Shown: positions 1-8,548 of the stretch, in pieces | How positions within the stretch are numbered: position 1 is the first letter of the stretch | Layout of the letters: every line of letters starts with the position of its first letter | From: Roseomonas sp. | GTDB taxonomy: Bacteria; Pseudomonadota; Alphaproteobacteria; Acetobacterales; Acetobacteraceae | DNA: 64,000 bases | Assembly (NCBI GenBank): GCA_020249775.1 | Contig: JADCFA010000009.1 | Location: forward strand, 62,001-126,000 | Direction of reading: 5' to 3' | The notes under the pieces: generated by a model | Databases searched by the model: none | What the model saw: the letters and a program-made list of their open reading frames with translations, nothing else | What the model was told of the DNA's origin: nothing | Made by a program: the position numbers and the translations under genes

Positions 1-152
1 CGATGGAGTTCATTCACACAAATGACGCGACAGCTTTTGCTTGCGGTCGCACTCTGATCGCGATCATTGAGAACTACCAAAACGAAGATATGTCGGTAAA
101 TATTCCATCAGAACTTCAGCCCTATATGGGGGGAAGAACCAAAATCGGCTGA
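1..152 (+). CDS. Seryl-tRNA synthetase-like protein, C-terminal fragment (5' end outside window)
   Basis: The frame beginning at base 3 is open to a TGA at 150-152 and gives about 49 residues. They contain ACGRTLIAIIENYQ and IPSELQPYMGG. These match the motif-3 region and C-terminal tail of class II seryl-tRNA synthetases, where E. coli has AVGRTLVAVMENYQ and VPEVLRPYM. In E. coli the residues before motif 3 are NGSG; here they read DATA, so the active-site loop is divergent. The first 300 bases have 139 G or C (46%), far below the rest of the window, which suggests an acquired or second copy rather than the housekeeping serS. SerRS family membership is fairly clear; activity cannot be judged from the tail. 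Confidence 0.7.
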   Translation, partial: MEFIHTNDATAFACGRTLIAIIENYQNEDMSVNIPSELQPYMGGRTKIG

Positions 153-437
153 GTTGGGAAGATGCCATTGACCACCAAGCTCATTAATTTACCTTCATTA
201 GTGACATTGAACTGCAACCCCGAAATCCAATCGGCAAGGCCCAGTTACTCCAAGCATTTGGATCTGATGCGGTGAAGAAAGCTATCGCATCAATACCGCC
301 GCTTTGTGCCAATGCAGCACAAATACTCGACGAAGGTCTTCGCGAGCCCGAGATTGCACGTTAGTAAGATGCTTTTGGTGAGCGTCTTACCGGAAAATCC
401 TCAGGCTCCGTGGGCTCGGATGGCCTGGTGCCATAAC
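153..437. other. Low-GC gap with a possible gene remnant
   Basis: No intact gene is visible. One plus-strand frame is open from after the TAA at 185-187 to a TAG at 362-364 (about 58 codons, including KKAIASIPPLCANAAQILDE), but it has no convincing start codon or ribosome-binding site. The low GC continues from the SerRS-like fragment and rises near 420, where the ordinary high-GC sequence begins. I read this as decayed or horizontally acquired DNA next to a junction. Confidence 0.35.
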
Positions 438-983
438 TCAGCCTGACCCCGCCATGCCAAGCGCGGCATCGCGCAATTGTTCCAAGGTGCGGCCTGGAAG
501 CTGGCCGAGCGCCAGGCAATGCGCCGAAAGCGCGGCGAAGATGCGGGCAATAACAGGCCCTGCTTCAAGCCCCTGCATGGCAGCGCGGCTCGGTTCATCC
601 AAGGCGCCGCTCCGCGCCACCCCTAGCGCATCCTGCAGTGCCAGGATGGCGGCATGCGGCCCGGCTTCCAGCGTGAAGGCCATCAGTGCCAGATCAAGCC
701 CCGGCGGCAGGCGGTCCGCGCCGAGTTCGTCCCAGATCAGGCGGCGATAGATGCGCCGCGTCAGCGCTTCATCCAGGCGCAACAGCCGGCCAATGCTCGC
801 AGGCTCGCCCAGAAAGGCGTTCAACATGCCAAGACTGATGCCATTCATGCAGGGCCCGCGCAGCGCCGAGTCGCGATAGACCATGCCGCCATGGGCTTCC
901 AGCAGGGCATCGGCGCAAAGCTCGAACCGCGCCACCGGGGGGTGGTGCGCGATGCGGGATTGACCAAGAAAGAAGCCGTCCAT
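438..983 (-). CDS. GH108-like (N-acetylmuramidase-fold) protein lacking the catalytic Glu
   Basis: This 181-residue protein resembles the glycoside hydrolase 108 lysozyme-like family with its trailing peptidoglycan-binding domain. The family pattern is visible as RRIYRRLIWDELGADRLPPG followed by LDLALMAFTLEAGPHAA and LQDALGV. In GH108 the N-terminal catalytic motif is EGG followed by a DP.DPGG..T/N.GIT stretch. Here the same place reads HGG (His31), then RDSALRGP and NGISL, so the catalytic glutamate and the Asp/Gly loop are replaced. No signal peptide is evident. I chose the ATG at 983 because GGAG lies 5 nt upstream; a TTG at 1022 is the alternative. It is divergent from the glycine riboswitch. 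Hydrolytic activity looks lost, and a binding or structural role is inference. Confidence 0.6.
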   Translation of the reverse strand: MDGFFLGQSRIAHHPPVARFELCADALLEAHGGMVYRDSALRGPCMNGISLGMLNAFLGEPASIGRLLRLDEALTRRIYRRLIWDELGADRLPPGLDLALMAFTLEAGPHAAILALQDALGVARSGALDEPSRAAMQGLEAGPVIARIFAALSAHCLALGQLPGRTLEQLRDAALGMAGSG

Positions 984-1127
984 GCCTGCTCCGGGCGGAA
1001 TTGCGAGAGCGCGTATAGTCAATGAAAAGGATTAACCAAAGCCTTAAATAGGCGCCGTTGCGGTCGCGGTTTTTCCGTATTGCGCGCCCCCGCCCGATCT
1101 GTCATTGACCGAATACCCCGTTGACAC

Positions 1128-1308
1128 CGCGCGGGAGAGAGCAGGCCTGCCTGCCGCCGAAGGCGCAACCGGTCCCCGGAAACGCTCAGGCAAAAGGGCC
1201 GCGCGGGGAAGGGGCCTCTGGAAAGCCCGTGGCGCAGGCCATGGCACCGACGGAGAAAGGTGAGGTAACGCCCCCGCCGAATCTCTCAGGTCATCAGACA
1301 GAGGGGGA
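1128..1308 (+). promoter_or_regulatory. Tandem glycine riboswitch
   Basis: Two consecutive glycine aptamers can be read. Aptamer 1 has GCGGGAGAGA at 1131, GCCGAAGG near 1155 and CGGAAACGCTCAGGCAAAAG near 1177-1196. Aptamer 2 has CCTCTGGAAAGC near 1215, CACCGACGGAGAAAGG ending at 1260, CGCCGAATCTCTCAGG near 1275-1290, and closes with CAGACAGAGGGGG. The P1 stem of aptamer 2 is CCTCTG pairing with CAGAGG. The element lies directly upstream of gcvT, its classical target. Glycine binding would be expected to turn the glycine-cleavage operon on. Confidence 0.95.
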
Positions 1309-1327
1309 CCACGTGTTGAACCCATTT

Positions 1328-1349
1328 CGCTGCGCGAAGCAGCGGGAGG
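1328..1349 (+). promoter_or_regulatory. Hairpin abutting the gcvT ribosome-binding site (possible riboswitch expression platform)
   Basis: CGCTGC at 1328-1333 and GCAGCG at 1339-1344 form a 6-bp hairpin whose last base touches the Shine-Dalgarno-like GGGAGG (1344-1349). The GTG start of gcvT follows 4 nt later. No run of T follows the hairpin, so a translational mechanism fits better than termination. That is inference from position only. Confidence 0.4.
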
Positions 1350-1353
1350 CAGC

Positions 1354-2466
1354 GTGGTCGAGTCCCAAACCGAATCCCTGGCGGAAACCCCGCTCGCCGC
1401 GCTGCACCGCGAATTGGGCGGGCGCATGGTGGGCTTCGCGGGCTATGCGCTGCCGGTGCAATACCCGGCCGGCATCATGGCGGAGCATTTGCATTGCCGG
1501 AGCGCTGCTGCGTTGTTCGATGTCTCCCATATGGGACAAGCCGAGTTGCGCGGCGAAGGCGCTGCGGCGGCTTTGGAAGCGCTGACGCCCGCCGATGTTG
1601 CGGGGCTGAAGCCAGGCCGGCAGCGCTATGGGCTGCTGACATCCGGAAGTGGCGGCATTCTGGATGATTTCATGTTCGCCAATCTGGGCGATCGGATTTT
1701 TCTGGTGGTGAATGCCAGCCGCAAGGAACATGATTTCGGCCATATCGCGGCGCATCTGCCGCGCGGTGTCACGCTGCATCGGCATGAAGACCGCGCGCTT
1801 TTGGCGCTACAAGGGCCGGGGGCGGTGCCGGCACTCGCTACCTTGGCGCCGGGTGTGGCGGCGTTTTCCTTTATGGGCATTGGCAGCTTCGATATCGGGG
1901 GCGTCAACGCCATCATATCCCGCAGTGGTTATACCGGCGAAGATGGCGTTGAAATCTCGGTGCCGGCTGACCAGGCGGAGGCCTTCGCGCGCCGCTTGCT
2001 CGCACTTCCCGGCGTGATGCCGGCGGGGCTCGGGGCGCGGGATTCTCTCCGGCTTGAAGCCGGGCTTTGCCTCTACGGCAGCGATATTGACGAGAGCACC
2101 AGCGCCGTTGAAGCGGGGCTGGTCTGGAGCATCGGCAAGCGCCGCCGCATGGAATGGAATTTCCTAGGTGCGGAGCGTGTGCGCGACGAATTGGCCAATG
2201 GGCCGAAGCGGCTGCGCGTTGGTATTCGCCCGGAAGGCCGCCAACCGGCGCGCGGCCATACGCCGATTGCGGGCGCGGATGGCGCGGTGATTGGTGAAGT
2301 GACCTCGGGCGGGTTTGGCCCTTCCGTGGGTGCGCCGGTTGCCATGGGCTATGTCGCGCGCCCCTTTGCCGAAGACGGCACTGCCCTGGATTTGATGGTG
2401 CGCGGCAAGGCGGTTCCCGCCCGTGTCGCGCCCATGCCCTTTGCCCCCCATCGCTACGCTCGTTGA
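1354..2466 (+). CDS. gcvT: Aminomethyltransferase, glycine cleavage T protein
   Basis: The 370-residue T protein takes the aminomethyl group from lipoylated H protein and passes it to tetrahydrofolate, releasing ammonia. Family hallmarks are GGRMVGFAGYALPVQYP near the N terminus, LFDVSHMGQ, SGYTGEDGVEI and LRLEAGLCLYG in the folate-binding core, and the C-terminal domain with VIGEVTSGGFGPS. Length is normal for bacterial GcvT. The start is a GTG with GGGAGG 4 nt upstream, directly after the riboswitch. It is the first gene of the gcvTHP operon, and gcvH follows after 14 nt. Confidence 0.95.
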   Translation: MVESQTESLAETPLAALHRELGGRMVGFAGYALPVQYPAGIMAEHLHCRSAAALFDVSHMGQAELRGEGAAAALEALTPADVAGLKPGRQRYGLLTSGSGGILDDFMFANLGDRIFLVVNASRKEHDFGHIAAHLPRGVTLHRHEDRALLALQGPGAVPALATLAPGVAAFSFMGIGSFDIGGVNAIISRSGYTGEDGVEISVPADQAEAFARRLLALPGVMPAGLGARDSLRLEAGLCLYGSDIDESTSAVEAGLVWSIGKRRRMEWNFLGAERVRDELANGPKRLRVGIRPEGRQPARGHTPIAGADGAVIGEVTSGGFGPSVGAPVAMGYVARPFAEDGTALDLMVRGKAVPARVAPMPFAPHRYAR

Positions 2467-2480
2467 AAGGATAATGGATC

Positions 2481-2858
2481 ATGGCTGACATGCGCTTTTC
2501 CAAAGATCATGAATGGGTCCGCAGCGATGGCGATGGCGCGACGGTCGGCATCACCGATCACGCGCAGAATGCACTCGGCGATGTGGTGTTTGTGGATTTG
2601 CCGGAAGTGGGCCGCGTGGTCGCCGCCGGTGAGGCCTGCGCGGTCGTGGAGAGCGTGAAGGCCGCGTCTGATGTCTATGCGCCGATATCGGGCAAGATCA
2701 TTGAAGTGAATGCGGCGCTGTCGGACGATCCGGGCCTGGTCAATCGCGAACCGACGCAAGGCGGCTGGTTCTTCCGCATTGAACCCGCCGATGCTGGCGA
2801 GATTGCCGCATTGCTGGATGAAGGTGCCTATCATTCCTTCGTGGATAGCCTGGCATGA
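2481..2858 (+). CDS. gcvH: Glycine cleavage system H protein
   Basis: This 125-residue lipoyl-domain carrier shuttles the aminomethyl intermediate between the P, T and L proteins. The lipoylation site is Lys60 in [11 protein letters not shown], and the fold signature [19 protein letters not shown] is intact. An AAGGA Shine-Dalgarno precedes the ATG. The stop overlaps the gcvP start by 4 nt (ATGA). The L protein (lipoamide dehydrogenase) is not encoded in this window and must be supplied from elsewhere. Confidence 0.97.
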   Translation: MADMRFSKDHEWVRSDGDGATVGITDHAQNALGDVVFVDLPEVGRVVAAGEACAVVESVKAASDVYAPISGKIIEVNAALSDDPGLVNREPTQGGWFFRIEPADAGEIAALLDEGAYHSFVDSLA

Positions 2859-5761
2859 GCGCCGCTGAACTCAGCGCGCTGGAAGCGCATTACGCTTTTG
2901 ATCGGCGACATATTGGGCCATCGGAAGCTGAGATTGCGGAAATGCTGAAGGTGGTTGGCGCGCGCAGCCTTGAGGAGCTTGCCGCACGTACCGTGCCGGC
3001 CGCGATTCTTGAGGCTGATCTTTCCGCCCTGCCGCCCGCCGTGAGCGAGGCTCAGGCGATTGCCGAATTGCGCGCGCTGGCCGAACAGAACAGCGCCGAT
3101 GTGAAATCCCTGATCGGGCTTGGCTATCATGGCACGCTGACGCCGCCCGTCATCCTGCGCAATATTCTGGAAAATCCAGGCTGGTATACGGCCTATACGC
3201 CCTATCAGGCGGAAATCGCGCAAGGGCGCCTGGAAGCGCTGGTGAATTTCCAGACCATGGTGACGGATTTGACCGGCCTGCCGGTGGCCAATGCGTCATT
3301 GCTGGATGAAGCCACCGCAGTGGCCGAAGCCATGGCGCTTGCCCATGCCGCAACGCGGGGCAAGAGCAATGTCATTGTGCTGGCGGCTGATCTCCATCCG
3401 CAAACCCGCGCCGTTTTGGAAACCCGCGCCGCACCGCTTGGCTATCGCGTGGTGGTGGCGGAAGTGGCCGGCATTGCCGCGGCTTGCGCTTCGGAAAAAC
3501 CCTTCGCGTTGGTGCTGCAATATCCGGGTACCACCGGCGCAGTGCGCGACCTGACCGCCGAGATCGCCGCCGTGCATGCGGCGGGCGGGCTTGCGATTGT
3601 CGCGGCTGATCCGCTTTCGCTGACGTTGTTGAAGCCGCCTGGTGAAATGGGTGCCGATGTGGTGGTGGGCAGCGCGCAGCGTTTTGGCGTGCCGATGGGC
3701 TATGGCGGGCCGCATGCGGCCTTCATGGCGGTGACGGATGCGCATAAGCGCCTGATGCCGGGGCGCCTTGTTGGTGTTTCCGTGGATGCCGCGGGTGCGC
3801 CCGCGATGCGGCTTGCGCTGCAAACGCGCGAACAGCATATCCGCCGCGAAAAGGCGACATCCAATATCTGCACCGCGCAGGTGCTGCTGGCTGTCATGGC
3901 CGGCATGTATGCGGTGTGGCATGGGCCGGAAGGGCTGACGCGCATTGCGAAGCGCGTGCGGCTGCTGGCGCGGCTGGCGGGTGATGCGGCTGCGCGGCTT
4001 GGCTTTACTCTGCGCCACCAAGGCTTCTTTGACACGATTACGCTGGAAGCCGGCGCGCGCGCCGATGCCGTAATGGCGGCGGCGCTCAAGCATGGCTTCA
4101 ATCTGCGCCGCGTTGATGCTGGCAGTGTTTCCATCGCGATGGATGAAACGATTTCCCGCGATGATCTTGCGCGGCTGATTGGCGCCTTGGCGGATGCGGC
4201 GGGCAAGCCCGCGCCTTCGCTTGATGCGCTGACACTGGCTGGTGATTTGCCAGAAGCCCTGCGTCGGTCTTCGCCCTTCCTGACCGCTTCCGTCTTCAAT
4301 AGCCATCATTCCGAACATGGCATGCTGCGCTATATGAAATCGCTGGAAGACAAGGATGTCGCGCTCAATCGCAGCATGATCCCGCTGGGATCCTGCACCA
4401 TGAAGTTGAACGCGACGGCCGAGATGATTCCGGTGACCTTCCCGGGCTTCGGCAATATCCACCCCTTCGCGCCGGTGGATCAGGCGCAGGGCTACATCAC
4501 CATGATCCGCCGGCTGGAAGCGTGGTTGGCGCGCATCACGGGTTTTGCCGCTGTGTCGCTGCAACCCAATGCCGGCAGCCAGGGCGAATATGCCGGCCTG
4601 CTTGCCATTCGCGCCTGGCATCTTTCGCGCGGCGATGCGGAGCGCACCATTTGCCTGATCCCATCTTCCGCGCATGGCACCAACCCTGCCTCTGCCGTGA
4701 TGGCGGGGATGCAGGTGGTGGTGGTGGGCTGCGACCGCGATGGCAATGTGGATATCGCCGATCTGAAGGCGAAGCTCGATCAACACGGCGCCAAGCTTGC
4801 CGCACTGATGGTGACCTATCCCAGCACCCATGGCGTTTTTGAAGCCGAGATCAAGGAAATCTGCGCGCTCGTGCATGCCAAGGGCGGGCAGGTTTATATG
4901 GATGGCGCCAATATGAACGCGCAGGTGGGCCTCACCAGCCCCGGTGCGATTGGCGCTGATGTCTGCCATTTGAACCTGCATAAGACCTTCTGCATTCCGC
5001 ATGGCGGCGGCGGGCCTGGTGTGGGGCCAATTGGTGTCGCCGCGCATCTGGCACCGCATTTGCCCAATCACCCGATGCTGGCGGAAGCCGGCCCGGCGAC
5101 GGGCTTTGGCCCTGTGAGTGCGGCGCCCTTTGGTTCCGCTTCCATCCTGCCGATTTCCTACGCCTATATCCGCATGATGGGGCCGGAGGCGTTGCGTCGC
5201 GCGACCGAGGTTGCGATCCTTTCCGCCAATTACATGGCCAAGCGCTTGGATGGGCATTTCCCGGTGCTCTACAAAGGTGCGAATGGCATGGTCGCGCATG
5301 AATGCATCCTCGATTGCCGCGGCTTCCAGCAAGGCGGCGGCGTGTTGGTGGAAGATATTGCCAAGCGTTTGCAGGATTACGGTTTTCATGCGCCCACCAT
5401 GTCCTGGCCGGTGGCCGGCACGCTGATGGTGGAACCCACGGAAAGCGAGCCGAAGGCAGAGCTTGATCGCTTCATTGATGCGATGATCGCGATCCGCGCC
5501 GAAATTCGCGCGGTGGAACAGGGCCGGATGGACAAGGCCGACAATCCGCTGAAAAACGCGCCGCATACCGCGGCCGAGGTGATGGCCGAGACTTGGTCGC
5601 ACCCCTATAGCCGCGAAGAAGCCGCCTTCCCGCTGCCCTTCGTCAAGGCGCGCAAATATTGGCCGCCGGTCAAGCGTGTCGATAATGTTTATGGCGACCG
5701 CAATCTGGTGTGCACCTGCGCGCCGCTGGAAAGCTACGCCCAGCAGATCGCGGCGGAATAA
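2855..5761 (+). CDS. gcvP: Glycine dehydrogenase (decarboxylating), single-chain P protein
   Basis: The 968-residue pyridoxal-phosphate enzyme decarboxylates glycine and loads the aminomethyl group onto GcvH. It is the fused form, with the catalytically silent N-terminal half and the active C-terminal half in one chain. The Schiff-base lysine is Lys710 in [17 protein letters not shown]. Upstream lie the conserved [17 protein letters not shown] and [10 protein letters not shown] motifs. It overlaps gcvH by 4 nt and is followed after 2 nt by a Nudix gene, so transcription very probably continues. Confidence 0.97.
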   Translation: MSAAELSALEAHYAFDRRHIGPSEAEIAEMLKVVGARSLEELAARTVPAAILEADLSALPPAVSEAQAIAELRALAEQNSADVKSLIGLGYHGTLTPPVILRNILENPGWYTAYTPYQAEIAQGRLEALVNFQTMVTDLTGLPVANASLLDEATAVAEAMALAHAATRGKSNVIVLAADLHPQTRAVLETRAAPLGYRVVVAEVAGIAAACASEKPFALVLQYPGTTGAVRDLTAEIAAVHAAGGLAIVAADPLSLTLLKPPGEMGADVVVGSAQRFGVPMGYGGPHAAFMAVTDAHKRLMPGRLVGVSVDAAGAPAMRLALQTREQHIRREKATSNICTAQVLLAVMAGMYAVWHGPEGLTRIAKRVRLLARLAGDAAARLGFTLRHQGFFDTITLEAGARADAVMAAALKHGFNLRRVDAGSVSIAMDETISRDDLARLIGALADAAGKPAPSLDALTLAGDLPEALRRSSPFLTASVFNSHHSEHGMLRYMKSLEDKDVALNRSMIPLGSCTMKLNATAEMIPVTFPGFGNIHPFAPVDQAQGYITMIRRLEAWLARITGFAAVSLQPNAGSQGEYAGLLAIRAWHLSRGDAERTICLIPSSAHGTNPASAVMAGMQVVVVGCDRDGNVDIADLKAKLDQHGAKLAALMVTYPSTHGVFEAEIKEICALVHAKGGQVYMDGANMNAQVGLTSPGAIGADVCHLNLHKTFCIPHGGGGPGVGPIGVAAHLAPHLPNHPMLAEAGPATGFGPVSAAPFGSASILPISYAYIRMMGPEALRRATEVAILSANYMAKRLDGHFPVLYKGANGMVAHECILDCRGFQQGGGVLVEDIAKRLQDYGFHAPTMSWPVAGTLMVEPTESEPKAELDRFIDAMIAIRAEIRAVEQGRMDKADNPLKNAPHTAAEVMAETWSHPYSREEAAFPLPFVKARKYWPPVKRVDNVYGDRNLVCTCAPLESYAQQIAAE

Positions 5762-5763
5762 CC

Positions 5764-6348
5764 ATGCGCCGGCCAGGTGCCTGGCGCGTGGCCGCTTCCC
5801 GCCTGATCCATGCTGATCGCTGGATCAGGCTGCGCGCGGATCATTGCATCACGCCGGAAGGCGCGGTGCTGGATCCCTATTACGTGCTGGAATATGCCGA
5901 TTGGGTGCATGTGGTGGCGGTAACCGATGATGATCGGCTGGTCGTGAACCACCAATATCGCCATGGTGCGGGTTGCGTGCATCTGGAATTGCCAGGCGGC
6001 GTGATGGATGCGACCGATGTCGGCCCGCTTGAAGCCGCCGCGCGCGAATTGCGGGAAGAAACCGGTTTCGCCGCGCGGGAATTTCGCCATATCACCAGCC
6101 TAAGTCCTAATTCGGCGACGCATACCAATCGCATTCATATCGTGCTGGCGCTGGGCGCTTATGCCGATGGCGCGCAAAGCCTGGATGCCGGTGAGGAAAT
6201 CGCGGTGGAATTGATGGCGCTTGCGGAAATTCCTGCCTTGATCAGCAGCGGCGCCTTTGTGCAAGCCGCGCATGTCGCTTCCCTGATGGTCGCGCTGCAA
6301 GGGATTGGGCGGATGCGCTTTGTGCCAATGGACGCCAGCGGCGCATGA
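5764..6348 (+). CDS. Nudix hydrolase
   Basis: The 194-residue protein belongs to the Nudix superfamily, which hydrolyses nucleoside diphosphates linked to another group. The box is visible as GGVMDATD followed by AAARELREETGF. It carries about one extra residue between the leading glycine and the helix, so the first acidic position is Asp rather than Glu. Overall it resembles ADP-ribose/ADP-sugar pyrophosphatases, but the substrate cannot be assigned. The ATG 2 nt after the gcvP stop is preferred over an upstream start inside gcvP. The gene overlaps the next by ATGA and appears to be part of the riboswitch-headed operon. Confidence 0.8.
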   Translation: MRRPGAWRVAASRLIHADRWIRLRADHCITPEGAVLDPYYVLEYADWVHVVAVTDDDRLVVNHQYRHGAGCVHLELPGGVMDATDVGPLEAAARELREETGFAAREFRHITSLSPNSATHTNRIHIVLALGAYADGAQSLDAGEEIAVELMALAEIPALISSGAFVQAAHVASLMVALQGIGRMRFVPMDASGA

Positions 6349-7658
6349 AGGATGCTGGCGATTTTGATGATGTGATCGCCTTTGCCTGGGATGGGCCGGC
6401 GGGGGCAGCGGCGCAATCCGCACGCTTGCTGCTGTTGGATAGTCTTGGCTGCATGATCGCCGGGCTTGGCCACACCACGCCGCGTGCCTTTGCTGAGGCT
6501 TTGGCAATCACCATGCCAGGCGCGGTGCGCTTACCAGGATGTGGCGCCGGGCTTGCGGAAGCCGGTGCTGCCGCGGCGCTGGCCGCCGCCATGTGCTGGG
6601 ATGAAGCGAATGAGGGGCTGGCGCGCGCCCATGGTCGCCCTGGGTTGGCGGTCGCGCCGCTCTGCATCGCGGCCCTGGCGGCAGGGCGTGTTTCGGCGCG
6701 CGCCGCGCATGACGCTTTCGCCCTTGGCTATGAAATCGCCGCCCGCGCTGGTGAGATTTGGCGCATCCGCCCTGGCATGCATGTGGATGGGTCCTGGCAT
6801 GCGCTTGGCGCCGCTGCGGCGGCGGCAAGGCTGGCGGGTGGAGATGCGGCGGAAGTGGCGCGCGCCGTGCGCTTGGCTGCTTGCCAGATCCCCTTCGCGC
6901 TTTACGCGCCGATTGCCGCTGGGATGGATGGGCGGAACAGCTACCCGGCCCATGCTGTACTACTCGGTGCCATGGCAGCGGCGGCAGCGCGGGCCGGCAT
7001 GGATGCGCCCGCGGATGGTCTGGTGGAGGCGCGGCGCATCGCGCTGTTGCATGAAACACCGGCGAGGCGCGCGCCAGCGGGCGAATGGCTGATCGAGCAA
7101 GCCTATATCAAACCCTTCGCCGGTGTGCGCCACGCGCATTACGCCGCAGCCGCCGCGCTGGAATTACGCGCGGCAATTGCTGATCGCTTGGCTGATGTTG
7201 CGGCGCTCCGCCTTGAAACCTATGCCGAGGCTTTGCGCTATGCCGCCAATCGCGCGCCAGCCCGCGCCATTCAGGCGCAATTCAGCCTTTCTTGGGCGGT
7301 GGCCGCGGCGTTGATGCAGGGTGATCTTGGGCCTGCTGCCTATACCGATGCGGCGCTGGCCGATCCTGCGTTGCGCCGTTTGGAAGCCTTGGTGGAACTT
7401 TCGGAAGATACAGCACTGACCAAGGCGGAACAGCGCGGCGCGCGGCTGACTGCAACACTCGCCAATGGTGAAAGCCATCAGGCGTTTGTCAGTGCCATTG
7501 CGGGCGATCCGGGCCTTGCGCTTGATGCAGCGGCGGTGATGGCGAAATGCCAACGCTTTGCCGCGCCGGTGATCGGCGATACCGCCATGGCGCGGCTTGC
7601 CGCGATGATAATGACTGCCGATGGCACAGCGCCGCGCGATTTCTTCGGAGCCACATGA
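6345..7658 (+). CDS. MmgE/PrpD family protein
   Basis: This 437-residue protein is related to 2-methylcitrate dehydratase (PrpD) and cis-aconitate decarboxylase. Typical features are the N-terminal helix with LLLDSLGCMIAGLGHTTP, the region HVDGSWHALGAAAAAARLAGG, and AYIKPFAGVRHAHYAAAAAL in the core. No prpB or prpC is nearby, so a propionate role is not supported. Its position behind gcvP and Nudix with a 4-nt overlap suggests cotranscription. The substrate is unknown; many members of this family act on small unsaturated or hydroxylated di- and tricarboxylates. Confidence 0.75.
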   Translation: MKDAGDFDDVIAFAWDGPAGAAAQSARLLLLDSLGCMIAGLGHTTPRAFAEALAITMPGAVRLPGCGAGLAEAGAAAALAAAMCWDEANEGLARAHGRPGLAVAPLCIAALAAGRVSARAAHDAFALGYEIAARAGEIWRIRPGMHVDGSWHALGAAAAAARLAGGDAAEVARAVRLAACQIPFALYAPIAAGMDGRNSYPAHAVLLGAMAAAAARAGMDAPADGLVEARRIALLHETPARRAPAGEWLIEQAYIKPFAGVRHAHYAAAAALELRAAIADRLADVAALRLETYAEALRYAANRAPARAIQAQFSLSWAVAAALMQGDLGPAAYTDAALADPALRRLEALVELSEDTALTKAEQRGARLTATLANGESHQAFVSAIAGDPGLALDAAAVMAKCQRFAAPVIGDTAMARLAAMIMTADGTAPRDFFGAT

Positions 7659-8536
7659 TGCAAGTGGTGCCAAATCAGCACCCCAGGCAGAATAGCGCCT
7701 TGGCGGTGGTATTATTGCTCGCCGGGTTTTTTCTTCTGACCATGGTGGATGCGACCTCCAAGGTGCTGACGGAGCGCTATCACGCCCTTGAAATCGGTTT
7801 CGGTCGCGCGGTGTTTCAGATTTTGCCGCTGCTGATTTTCATCGCCTGGCGCGGCGCTGCCGTGGCACGCAGCGCTCATCCGCGTTTGCAAATCCTGCGC
7901 GGTGTCTGCATCTATTTTTGCACGGTGATGTTCGTGCAGGGCTTGAGCTTGCTTGACCTCGCGGATTGCACCGCGCTGGCTTACGTATCGCCCTTCATTG
8001 TGGTGCTGTTTTCCATCTGGTTACTCAAGGAAAAAGTGGATTGGCAGCGCTGGCTTGCGGTGGTGATTGGTTTTCTTGGTGTGCTGATTGTGCTGCGGCC
8101 AGGCATGGGTGTTTTCGGCCCAGCGGCGCTGTGGCCATTGTCGGAAGCCGTGCTTTGGGCTTTTGCGCTGGTGATCACGCGCATGATGCCGCGTGATGGC
8201 GCGGTGACGACGCTGATCTGGACCAGCGCCACGCAATTGCTGTTGGCCGCGGGCTTTGTGCCGCTGGTCTGGACCATGCCGGATATGGCGCATCTGCCCG
8301 CCTTTGCCGCGGCTGGTTTGCTCAATCTATGCGGCCAGATGCTGCTGATTGCGGCGTTTCAGCGCGCGCCGGCTTCCATGCTGGCGCCCTTCAGCACCAT
8401 TCAAATCATCTTCGCGGCCATTGTCGGCTGGCTGGTATTCCAGACCTTCCCGGATTTCTGGACCGGGGTGGGGACAGCGGCGATTTTGGGCGGCGGCTTG
8501 CTGGTCTGGTGGCGGGAAACGCAAATCAGGCGGTAA
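7655..8536 (+). CDS. DMT superfamily permease (EamA type)
   Basis: The protein has about 293 residues and roughly ten hydrophobic helices arranged as two EamA repeats. The first repeat begins LAVVLLLAGFFLLTMVDATS and the second has LWALSEAVLWAFALVITRMM-like sequence after GFLGVLIVLRPG. The GxLIVLRPG motif at the end of the first repeat is typical of drug/metabolite transporters. The ATG overlaps the previous stop by 4 nt, so I reject an upstream start inside the PrpD-like gene. It is the last gene of the presumed glycine operon. Export of an amino acid or related metabolite is a reasonable inference; the substrate is unproven. Confidence 0.85.
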   Translation: MMQVVPNQHPRQNSALAVVLLLAGFFLLTMVDATSKVLTERYHALEIGFGRAVFQILPLLIFIAWRGAAVARSAHPRLQILRGVCIYFCTVMFVQGLSLLDLADCTALAYVSPFIVVLFSIWLLKEKVDWQRWLAVVIGFLGVLIVLRPGMGVFGPAALWPLSEAVLWAFALVITRMMPRDGAVTTLIWTSATQLLLAAGFVPLVWTMPDMAHLPAFAAAGLLNLCGQMLLIAAFQRAPASMLAPFSTIQIIFAAIVGWLVFQTFPDFWTGVGTAAILGGGLLVWWRETQIRR

Positions 8537-8548
8537 GGGTATCGCGCG

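Noticed and set aside
153-364. Plus-strand frame of about 58 codons after the SerRS-like tail
   Set aside because: There is no start codon or ribosome-binding site and no recognisable family, so it is noted only as a possible remnant.
1044-1427. 127-codon minus-strand frame over the riboswitch
   Set aside because: It covers the conserved glycine aptamers and has no motif or ribosome-binding site.
3296-5602. 768-codon open frame antisense to gcvP
   Set aside because: It is rich in Arg/His without any recognisable motif and lies entirely opposite a well-conserved gene; high GC favours such shadow frames.
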